From Bradyrhizobium glycinis (GTDB lineage: Bacteria > Pseudomonadota > Alphaproteobacteria > Rhizobiales > Xanthobacteraceae): a stretch of 64,000 nucleotides of DNA. Position 1 is the first letter of the stretch. Every line of letters begins with the position of its first letter. This document shows positions 8,631 through 15,283 of the stretch, in pieces. Where the stretch lies: assembly GCF_016031655.1 (NCBI RefSeq), contig NZ_JACCHQ010000015.1, positions 124,001 through 188,000 on the forward strand. The letters run 5' to 3'. A program made the translations under genes and the position numbers. Below the pieces are notes generated by a model that did no database searches, had not been told where the DNA came from, and was given only the letters and a program-made list of their open reading frames with translations.

Positions 8631-9228
8631 CCCGCAAACGGTCATCCTGACGCTGTCGGTCGCTTATGCCGTCATCGGCGCGCTGCTGCTGGTCGTTCTG
8701 GTCTATGCGCGTCTGCACTGGTCGCTGAAAGCGGTCGCCGTGGTCGTGACCAGCAGCTTCTACATCGTCAGCTTCACCGAAATGCGCGGCCTGCTCGGTT
8801 GGGCCAGCACGGATCGGCTGCCGGCCACGTTCAAGCTCCTGAAAGCGCGCATCGTCGAGCCGCATTCGCTTCAAGGCGATCCCGGCTCGATCTATCTCTG
8901 GGTCGAGGCGCTGGACGAGGACAATCGCCCGAGCGGCATCCCGCGCGCCTTTCGTGTGCCCTACAATGACCGATTGGCCGACAAGACCCACGCCGCCGAG
9001 AACGAGATCGCGGCCGGCCATCCGCAAGGAGGACGCGCGGCGGATTTCGGCGGCGGCGACGGCAGCCTGATCGACATGGTCCGGGAATATGTGACCCCGA
9101 AGACCATCCTGGAAACCAGCGGCGGCGATTCCTCGACCGGCGAATTCAATGCCCCGCCCGCCGGCGCGGAAGGCGCGGTGTTCACCCCAATTCCACCGCC
9201 CCGAATGCCGCCGAAAGACGAGCAATAG
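8623..9228 (+). CDS. Membrane protein of unknown function in the ExbB-like cluster
   Basis: A 201-residue protein starting with GTG and overlapping the preceding gene by 8 bases. Two transmembrane helices lie at about residues 7-27 and 33-52; the rest is soluble, with an Ile/Val-rich folded part (TFKLLKARIVEPHSL, SIYLWVEALDEDNRPSG) and a Pro/Gly-rich C terminus (PIPPPRMPPKDEQ). I recognise no family. Overlapping starts and stops from 7161 to 9228 indicate a single transcript and probably a single membrane complex. Confidence 0.75.
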   Translation: MTSPQTVILTLSVAYAVIGALLLVVLVYARLHWSLKAVAVVVTSSFYIVSFTEMRGLLGWASTDRLPATFKLLKARIVEPHSLQGDPGSIYLWVEALDEDNRPSGIPRAFRVPYNDRLADKTHAAENEIAAGHPQGGRAADFGGGDGSLIDMVREYVTPKTILETSGGDSSTGEFNAPPAGAEGAVFTPIPPPRMPPKDEQ

Positions 9229-9345
9229 GCCCTTCACCATCACCGCAGAGCAGCGCTGGCAAACGGCCCAATGCTGGCGCATCCTGTTGACCTCCCTCAA
9301 TTTGGCCTCATCGGCTTCCAATAAGAATTTGAGGGTGGAGGGTGC

Positions 9346-10086
9346 GTGCTTCTCGCTGTCTTCTCGGATATCCATGGTAACAGGCAGGCGTTCGAGGCCT
9401 GCCTGAAGATCGCGCGTGCGAAGGGCGCGGAGCGCTTCGTCCTGCTCGGCGACTTCGTCGGCTATGGCGCCGATCCGGAATGGGTGGTGGACACCGCGAT
9501 GGAGCTGGTCGCACAGGGCGCCGTCGCGGTGCGCGGCAATCATGACCAGGCGATCAATTCCACGGCCGAGACCATGAACGCCGAGGCGCAGATCGCGATC
9601 GAATGGACCCGCGGCCGCCTCGACACCGCGCAGCGGCGGTTTCTGGCTGAATTGCCGATGCAGGTGGAGGAGGATGGCCGCCTGTTCGTGCATGCGGAAG
9701 CCTCGCATCCCCAGCGCTGGCACTATGTCCGCTCGACCGTGGACGCCGCCAAGAGCCTGATTGCGACACGGGCCCACGTCACCTTTTGCGGCCACATCCA
9801 CAGGCCGGCGCTCTATTCGATGTCGGTGACGGCAAAGATGACGAGCTTCGTGCCGAAGACCGACGTCCCCGTACAGCTGCTGCGCGGACGGCAATGGCTC
9901 GCCGTGCTCGGTTCGGTCGGCCAGCCCCGTGACGGCGATCCGTCGGCGGCCTTCGCGCTGTTCGACACCGATTCGGGCCAGATCACCTATTGCCGCGCGC
10001 CCTACGACGTCGCGACCGCGGCAGGCAGGATCCGCGACAACGGGCTGCCGTCCTGGCTGGCCGACCGGCTTTCGCAGGGGCGCTAG
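9346..10086 (+). CDS. Metallophosphoesterase (calcineurin-like)
   Basis: A 246-residue phosphoesterase with the full set of family motifs: FSDIHGN (Asp8, His10), LLGDFVGYGADP, VRGNHDQA and CGHIHRPALY. These bind two metal ions and hydrolyse phosphoesters; members include protein phosphatases and cyclic-nucleotide phosphodiesterases, and which applies here is unknown. The GTG start at 9346 follows a GGAGG-type site. The gene lies six bases before the kinase/USP gene, so phosphatase and kinase are very likely co-expressed, which suggests opposing activities on a common target. Confidence 0.88.
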   Translation: MLLAVFSDIHGNRQAFEACLKIARAKGAERFVLLGDFVGYGADPEWVVDTAMELVAQGAVAVRGNHDQAINSTAETMNAEAQIAIEWTRGRLDTAQRRFLAELPMQVEEDGRLFVHAEASHPQRWHYVRSTVDAAKSLIATRAHVTFCGHIHRPALYSMSVTAKMTSFVPKTDVPVQLLRGRQWLAVLGSVGQPRDGDPSAAFALFDTDSGQITYCRAPYDVATAAGRIRDNGLPSWLADRLSQGR

Positions 10087-10092
10087 AGGCCG

Positions 10093-11526
10093 ATGCCCAA
10101 ACCCCTGGTTCAATCAGGCGCGGAGATCGACGGTTTTACGATCGGCGAATGCGTTCATGCTGGCGGCATGGCGACGCTGTGGACCGTCACCCATCCCGGC
10201 ATCGACGTGCCCTTACTGATGAAGATCCCGCGGGTGTCGGAGGGCGAGGACCCCGCCGCGATCGTCTCCTTCGAGATGGAGATGATGATCCTGCCGCGGC
10301 TTGCGGGACCGCACGTGCCGGCCTGCTTCGGCACCGGCGATTTCGCCCGCCAAGCCTATGTCGTGATCGAGCGCATTCCGGGTGCCACGCTGTACAAGTG
10401 GCTCCCCGACCTGCCGCTGCCTTATGAGGAGGCGCGGCAGCTCGTCGCCAGGATCGCAACGGCGCTAGCCGATCTGCACCGGCAAAACGTGATCCACCAT
10501 GACATCAAGCCGAGCAGCATCATGTTCCGCGAGAGCGGCGAGGCGGTGCTGATCGACTACGGCTTGTCGCATCACAACCACCTGCCGGACCTCCTGCAGG
10601 AGGAATTCCGCCTGCCTTACGGCACCGCGCCTTATATGGCACCCGAGCGGCTGCTCGGGGTGCGCGACGATCCGCGCAGCGATCTGTTTTCGCTCGGCGT
10701 GCTGCTCTATTTCTTCACCACGGGCGAGCGGCCGTTCGGCGAGGGCGAGACGCTGCGGGCGATGCGGCGCCGGCTATGGCGCGATCCGCATCCGCCGCGG
10801 AAGCTCCGCGCGGATTATCCGCCCTGGCTTCAGGAGGTGGTGTTGCGGTGTCTGGAGATCGAGCCGGTGTGGCGCTATCCGACCGCATCCCAGCTCGCCT
10901 TCGACCTCGCTTATCCGGACCAGGTCAAGCTCACCGCGCGCTCGGAGCGGGTGAAACGCGATTCCCTCGGCGTCGCCTGGCGCCGGCGCTTCAACCAGGG
11001 CGTCATGGCGCCGCGCGCGAAATCGGATGTTGCAGCCCAGATTGCATCGAGCCCGATCCTTGCCGTTGCGCTCGACACGGCGGAGGGTGCTCCGGAGCTG
11101 AACGAAGCGCTGCGCGTGACCACCGAGCGCATCCTAGCCACCTTGCCCTCGGCGCGGCTTGCCTGCGTCAACGTGCTCAAGCTGAACCGGATTGCGATCG
11201 ATCGGACACTGGACGAGCAGGGCTCCAACAAGCATATCGATCGCCTGGTCGCGCTCAGACATTGGGCAACGCCGCTCAAGCTGGACGAGAGCCGGCTGTC
11301 GGCTCATGTGCTGGAGGCGGTCGATCCCGCCGCCGCAATCCTGGAATTTGCCGAGGCCAATCAGGTCGACCACGTCATCATCGGCGCGCGGCAGAGCTCA
11401 TTCCGGCGCACGCTGCTCGGCAGTGTCTCGGCCAAGGTGGCCTCGGAGGCGAGCTGCACCGTCACAGTGGTGCGGCCGCCGCGGATGGCTGGGGACGGCG
11501 GCGGCCCGGAGCCCGGCGAAGGTTAG
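10093..11526 (+). CDS. Serine/threonine protein kinase fused to a universal stress protein domain
   Basis: A 477-residue fusion. The N-terminal Hanks-type kinase (about residues 14-275) has a glycine-rich loop (HAGGMATLW), Lys44 in LLMKIP, catalytic HHDIKP with Asp137, DYG in place of DFG (Asp155), and MAPE (183-185). The Asn that normally binds metal after HRDxKxx is Ser142, an unusual change that may weaken activity. Residues about 320-465 look like a UspA domain ending in the nucleotide-binding GARQSSFRRTLLGSVSAKV pattern. No transmembrane helix is seen, so it is cytoplasmic. It is the last gene of the 7.1-11.5 kb cluster. Confidence 0.88.
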   Translation: MPKPLVQSGAEIDGFTIGECVHAGGMATLWTVTHPGIDVPLLMKIPRVSEGEDPAAIVSFEMEMMILPRLAGPHVPACFGTGDFARQAYVVIERIPGATLYKWLPDLPLPYEEARQLVARIATALADLHRQNVIHHDIKPSSIMFRESGEAVLIDYGLSHHNHLPDLLQEEFRLPYGTAPYMAPERLLGVRDDPRSDLFSLGVLLYFFTTGERPFGEGETLRAMRRRLWRDPHPPRKLRADYPPWLQEVVLRCLEIEPVWRYPTASQLAFDLAYPDQVKLTARSERVKRDSLGVAWRRRFNQGVMAPRAKSDVAAQIASSPILAVALDTAEGAPELNEALRVTTERILATLPSARLACVNVLKLNRIAIDRTLDEQGSNKHIDRLVALRHWATPLKLDESRLSAHVLEAVDPAAAILEFAEANQVDHVIIGARQSSFRRTLLGSVSAKVASEASCTVTVVRPPRMAGDGGGPEPGEG

Positions 11527-11550
11527 GCCCGGGACGATTTGCGGGCCGGA

Positions 11551-11739
11551 TCAGGCCGCGTGGACGGCAATAGCGCGCTTGCGGCGGATCGGCCAGGAGA
11601 ATTGCGGTCCCGGCTCGCCGTGATCCGCGCTGCCGCCGAAATACTGGATGATCTCGCGGCAGGGCTCGCAATTGAACAGGTTACGCGACGCGGACGCCTT
11701 GGTCATTTCCTTCAGGCAGTTCGGGCAATGCGGTTTCAT
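11551..11739 (-). CDS. Small zinc-ribbon-like protein
   Basis: A 62-residue protein with two CxxC pairs (CPNC near the start and CEPC around residue 24), the spacing of a small zinc ribbon, followed by a basic tail. It is the third of three short genes on this strand (12086 to 11551) with gaps of 5 and 21 bases. The function is unknown; proteins of this shape often bind nucleic acid or act as adaptors. Confidence 0.6.
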   Translation of the reverse strand: MKPHCPNCLKEMTKASASRNLFNCEPCREIIQYFGGSADHGEPGPQFSWPIRRKRAIAVHAA

Positions 11740-11760
11740 GGGCGGTCCGGAAGAGAAGTC

Positions 11761-11940
11761 TCAGTGTCGGCGCGGCGAGCCGAGCGAACGGTCGAGGTCC
11801 GAATTGTCGAGCCCGGCATCGTCGTCCAGCGTGCCATCGGCGCGCTCGAGGCGGCCGAAGAAATAGTCGAGGCTCGGATGCGGGCGCCGTGGAATACGGC
11901 ACCGGCGCTTCTGCTGACGCTTCACGAGGGCGATCTGCAT
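11761..11940 (-). CDS. Small basic protein of unknown function
   Basis: A 59-residue ORF beginning MQIALVKRQQKRRC, with a Lys/Arg-rich N terminus and an acidic middle (LERADGTLDDDAGLDNSDLD). The start ATG follows an AGGGG-type site and lies five bases after the stop of the 46-residue membrane peptide gene. I recognise no family. Operon position is the main support. Confidence 0.5.
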   Translation of the reverse strand: MQIALVKRQQKRRCRIPRRPHPSLDYFFGRLERADGTLDDDAGLDNSDLDRSLGSPRRH

Positions 11941-11945
11941 GGACG

Positions 11946-12086
11946 TCAGCCCCTGTGGCGGTCGCGACGGATGTTGCGGGCCGGACGTGCCGGGGCCTCG
12001 ACCGGTCCGGCCGACGGACCGAACACGACAAACGCACTGAAACCGATCCACAACGCCACGCCAGTCCAAACCAGGATCGTCGTCAT
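11946..12086 (-). CDS. 46-residue single-pass membrane peptide
   Basis: A short ORF, MTTILVWTGVALWIGFSAFV followed by a Pro/Ala/Arg-rich cytoplasmic-type tail ending RRDRHRG. It has one predicted transmembrane helix (about residues 3-23) and positive charges after it, and a GGGAG ribosome site seven bases before the ATG. It is the first of three small genes on the minus strand. No family recognised. Confidence 0.5.
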   Translation of the reverse strand: MTTILVWTGVALWIGFSAFVVFGPSAGPVEAPARPARNIRRDRHRG

Positions 12087-12112
12087 GATGTGCTCCCGCG
12101 AAAACAGGCAGG

Positions 12113-12129
12113 AATCACTTGCAGTGATT
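12113..12129. promoter_or_regulatory. Inverted repeat upstream of the small-protein operon
   Basis: Perfect 7-bp inverted repeat AATCACT-TGC-AGTGATT, about 27 bases before the start of the 46-residue membrane peptide gene. It could be an operator or a small hairpin. No regulator can be named. Confidence 0.3.
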
Positions 12130-12238
12130 TGCGCGAATCAGGGAAGCCCGGATGAGTACGGATCGAGGTTGCAATTTTAAGCAATTGCGCGCCGCAACCC
12201 CGTAACAACCGCGCAGCTGCGGAGCGCCGAGGCAGCCG

Positions 12239-12940
12239 TCAGATCGCCTCGCCGCGTGCCCCAAGTGCCGCGTTGCGGATCGCGGCGATGTTGGCCTTGT
12301 AGGTGTCCTGCGTGCCGCCCTTGAACACCGACGTGCCGGCGACGAAAGCGTTGGCGCCGGCCGCGGCGAGCGCGCCCGCAACATCGGGCCCGACGCCACC
12401 GTCGACCTCGATGTCGATCGGACGGCCCGCAACCATCGCGCGGATGTCCCGGGTCTTGCCGATCGCGGAGGGGATGAAGGCCTGGCCGCCGAAGCCGGGA
12501 TTGACCGACATCACCAGCACGAGGTCGACGAGGTCGAGGACGTATTCGAGCGCGCTGATCGGCGTCGCCGGATTGAGCGAGACGCCGGCCTTCTTGCCGA
12601 GCGCGCGAATGGCCTGGAGCGAGCGGTGCAGGTGGGGACCTGCCTCCGCGTGCACGGTGATGTGGTCGCAGCCGGCCTTCGCGAAGGCCTCGAGATAGGG
12701 ATCGCAGGGCGAGATCATCAGATGCGCGTCGAAGATCTTCTTGGTGTGCGGGCGCATCGCCCTGATGACATCAGGACCGTAGGAGATGTTCGGAACGAAA
12801 TGCCCGTCCATCACGTCGAGATGGATCCAGTCGGCGCCGGCGGCATCGACGCTGCGCACCTCCTCGCCGAGCTTCGAGAAGTCCGAGGCCAGGATCGAAG
12901 GCGCGATGGCGAGGGGGCGAGGGACGAAAGCTTGGGTCAT
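12239..12940 (-). CDS. rpe: Ribulose-phosphate 3-epimerase
   Basis: A 233-residue TIM-barrel enzyme that interconverts ribulose 5-phosphate and xylulose 5-phosphate in the pentose phosphate and Calvin pathways. Signatures are visible: SILASDFSKL near the start, HLDVMDGHFVPN (metal ligand His and catalytic Asp), ITVHAEAG, VMSVNPGFGGQ and the late EVDGGV with the second catalytic Asp. The start is the ATG of MTQAFVPRP at 12940; a longer in-frame ORF upstream is low-complexity. It is not in a Calvin-cycle cluster here, so a housekeeping role is most likely. Confidence 0.95.
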   Translation of the reverse strand: MTQAFVPRPLAIAPSILASDFSKLGEEVRSVDAAGADWIHLDVMDGHFVPNISYGPDVIRAMRPHTKKIFDAHLMISPCDPYLEAFAKAGCDHITVHAEAGPHLHRSLQAIRALGKKAGVSLNPATPISALEYVLDLVDLVLVMSVNPGFGGQAFIPSAIGKTRDIRAMVAGRPIDIEVDGGVGPDVAGALAAAGANAFVAGTSVFKGGTQDTYKANIAAIRNAALGARGEAI

Positions 12941-13194
12941 GGCGCGTTTTCCCGGGGCGGACCGACGACGAATGGCCTCGCCTAACATGGGCTCTTGTGC
13001 CGGGCAATGCAGGAGGGGCGGGCTTCCTGTGGGCGGAAATTTCTGCCGCCGGCGGCATGAATTGCCGATGTTCCCGCGGCCTGCACGACGGTGCGGATGC
13101 GGATTTCGTTGAGCTTTTCGCGGTGGCACGGCGCTTGCTGACTTCAGCCGCAGAACATTGGTCGCGGCATGCCGCATTCCGTTGGAGTTGTGCA

Positions 13195-13950
13195 ATGTTG
13201 TTCGCCCTTAGTGCGGTATCGAGCGCACTCGATGCGATCCAGTCGCTGACGAACGCGAAATCGTCGTCGGCGGCGCACAAAACGGGCTCCTCGCAGAGCG
13301 CGCCGGTCAATCCGTTCGCGATCGATAGCGGCAGCACGACCGGCGCGACCTCGTCGGTCAATGCAGGTAAATATCCGCAGATATCGGCGGAGACGATGAA
13401 TGCGCTGTTCGCGGCGCAGAGCCAATCGGACGAAGCCGCGGGGGCGACATCCTCGACGTCGAAGGGCCGGGAGGCTGCGCTGAAGGATCTGTTCTCGCAG
13501 ATCGACGCGGACGGCGACGGCAAGATCACCAAGTCGGAGTTCGAGGACGCGCTCGGCGCGGGCGGCACCAACCTGGCCCAGGCCGACGACGTGTTCTCGA
13601 AGATGGACGCGAATGCGGATGGCAGCATCAATCTCGGCGAGATGACGAAGGCGCTGAGGGGCGGTCACGGCCGTGATCACGCGGAAGGCGCGGGCGATGG
13701 CTCGGAGTCCTCGTCGCAATCCAGCCGCGGTTCGACGTCGACCACGACGACCAATGCCGACGGCTCGACCACCACCACCGTCACCTATGCAGACGGCTTC
13801 AAGATGTCGACCACGGTGCCGGGCGCCTCCAGCTCGTCGAATGCGAAAGGTGGCGGCAATTCGCCCTATGATTGGTTCGGGCAGATGATGCAGCGCCAGG
13901 CGCAGGCCACTGCGGGATCAGCAGCTTCATCGATGTCGATCAGCGTGTGA
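13195..13950 (+). CDS. EF-hand calcium-binding protein
   Basis: A 251-residue Ser/Thr/Ala-rich protein with two canonical EF-hand loops: residues 104-115 (DADGDGKITKSE) and 138-149 (DANADGSINLGE), each with acidic residues at loop positions 1, 3, 5 and 12. Before them is a low-complexity linker; after them is a Thr/Ser/Asp-rich region (TTTTNADGSTTTTVTYADG) and a Gln/Ala tail. The start at 13195 has a GGAG site. There is no clear signal peptide, although the first residues are hydrophobic. Similar EF-hand proteins are common in Bradyrhizobium; their role is unknown. Confidence 0.85.
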   Translation: MLFALSAVSSALDAIQSLTNAKSSSAAHKTGSSQSAPVNPFAIDSGSTTGATSSVNAGKYPQISAETMNALFAAQSQSDEAAGATSSTSKGREAALKDLFSQIDADGDGKITKSEFEDALGAGGTNLAQADDVFSKMDANADGSINLGEMTKALRGGHGRDHAEGAGDGSESSSQSSRGSTSTTTTNADGSTTTTVTYADGFKMSTTVPGASSSSNAKGGGNSPYDWFGQMMQRQAQATAGSAASSMSISV

Positions 13951-13963
13951 GCGCATCCCGAAG

Positions 13964-14176
13964 CTAGCCGGCGGGTTCGTGCGTGATGTCACGACAGGCA
14001 TAGCGGTCGCGGATCTCGCGATTGAAGAACGTTCCTTTTGCGCGCGAATCCCTGAACGCGGCAGCGACCTCGGGCGGAACATCCTCATAGTCATAGAGGC
14101 GCCCGCTGACGAACGTCACCTTCAGCTCGCGTTTCTCGGGCGCATAGCGAAAGAACCGGATCACGGAAGAGGGCAT
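13964..14176 (-). CDS. KTSC-domain protein
   Basis: A 70-residue protein (MPSSVIRFFRYAPEKRELKV...) that matches the KTSC domain pattern: a short beta-rich fold with Y..VP..V...F.....G.FFN. KTSC domains are found alone or fused to lysyl-tRNA synthetase and phage proteins; their function is not established. It stands between the EF-hand gene (convergent) and the peptidase gene (same strand, 53 bases upstream). Confidence 0.8.
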   Translation of the reverse strand: MPSSVIRFFRYAPEKRELKVTFVSGRLYDYEDVPPEVAAAFRDSRAKGTFFNREIRDRYACRDITHEPAG

Positions 14177-14229
14177 GGTCGCGCACCTTGTCCGCCCGGT
14201 AACGCGTTGGGGGCCGTTTCGTTTCTCTC

Positions 14230-15228
14230 CTAGCCGAACCGGTCCTGCCAAGCCGGCTGCGCGCCCGGAAACGGCAGGGCCGTCGCGCTGTAGACGCCGC
14301 GGGCGATCGCGCGTGCGACCACGTTTGCGGCGATCGTGCCGAGCTCGGTGAGGCCAACCAGCGGCTCGATCGGCTTTTCGCAGGTGGCGGCGGCGAACAG
14401 AACGTCGCCGTCGGTCGGCGCATGCACCGGATAGATCGCGCGGGCGAAGCCGGTATGCGCGATCATCGCCAGCCGCTTGGCCTGGGGTTTGGTCAGCACC
14501 GCGTTGGTCACGACGGCGCCGATGGTGGTGTTCTCGCGCGCGCTCGCGGCAGGGCCGCCCTTGATACGCATGCGGAGCATGTCCTCGGTGAACTTGTCCG
14601 GCAGGCCGCGTCCACCGAATTCGCCGTGCACCTCGAACGGCGCCGCCCAGAACCACGGACCATCGCCGACGGTGGCGCTGCCCACGGCGTTGACGGCGAC
14701 GATCGCCGCGACCTTGATTCCGCTCGGCGTCACCGCCGATGCGGAGCCGAGACCGCCCTTGAACGTCGCGGTGGTGGCGCCGAAGCCGGCGCCGGCACTG
14801 CCAAGCGCGAAATCCGCCCTGGTGGCCGCGGTCGCCGCGGCATAGCCGAGGTCGCGATAGGGCGAGAAGCGTCCCCAGGCCTTGTCGCCGCCATTGAGCA
14901 GGTCGAATAGGATCGCCCCCGGTACGATCGGGATCAGCGCTTCGCGCACCCGATGGCCGCGGCCCTGCTCGGCGAGCCAGGCCTGCACGCCGCCGCCGGT
15001 GTCGAGGCCGAAGGCCGAGCCGCCCGACAGCGCGATGGCGTCGATGCGCTCGACCGTGTTGGCGAGATCGAGCAGTGCATCCTCGCGCGTGCCGGGGCCG
15101 CCGCCGCGCACGTCGATCGCGGCGATCGCAGGCGAATCGAAGATGATCGCGGTCGCGCCGGAACCCACTCTCGGATCTTCGGCGTGGCCGACCCGGACGC
15201 CGGCGATATCGGTGAGAAGGTTCTTCAA
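14230..15228 (-). CDS. P1-family (DmpA/NylC-like) N-terminal-nucleophile hydrolase
   Basis: A 332-residue protein of the P1/S58 peptidase family (aminopeptidase, D-esterase or amide hydrolase). N-terminal GVRVGHAED and ALSGGSAFGLD motifs are typical. The self-cleavage site reads ENTTIGAVVTNA near residue 240: as in NylC nylon-oligomer hydrolase, an Asn-Thr bond would be cut to expose a catalytic Thr, whereas DmpA uses Gly-Ser. So a Thr nucleophile is inferred. Processing yields alpha and beta chains from one gene. No signal peptide is seen. Substrate unknown. Confidence 0.87.
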   Translation of the reverse strand: MKNLLTDIAGVRVGHAEDPRVGSGATAIIFDSPAIAAIDVRGGGPGTREDALLDLANTVERIDAIALSGGSAFGLDTGGGVQAWLAEQGRGHRVREALIPIVPGAILFDLLNGGDKAWGRFSPYRDLGYAAATAATRADFALGSAGAGFGATTATFKGGLGSASAVTPSGIKVAAIVAVNAVGSATVGDGPWFWAAPFEVHGEFGGRGLPDKFTEDMLRMRIKGGPAASARENTTIGAVVTNAVLTKPQAKRLAMIAHTGFARAIYPVHAPTDGDVLFAAATCEKPIEPLVGLTELGTIAANVVARAIARGVYSATALPFPGAQPAWQDRFG

Positions 15229-15283
15229 GGCGGCCTCGTCGTCGAGAATTCACGATCTGCGATAGCGCAGCAATGCCGCAGGC

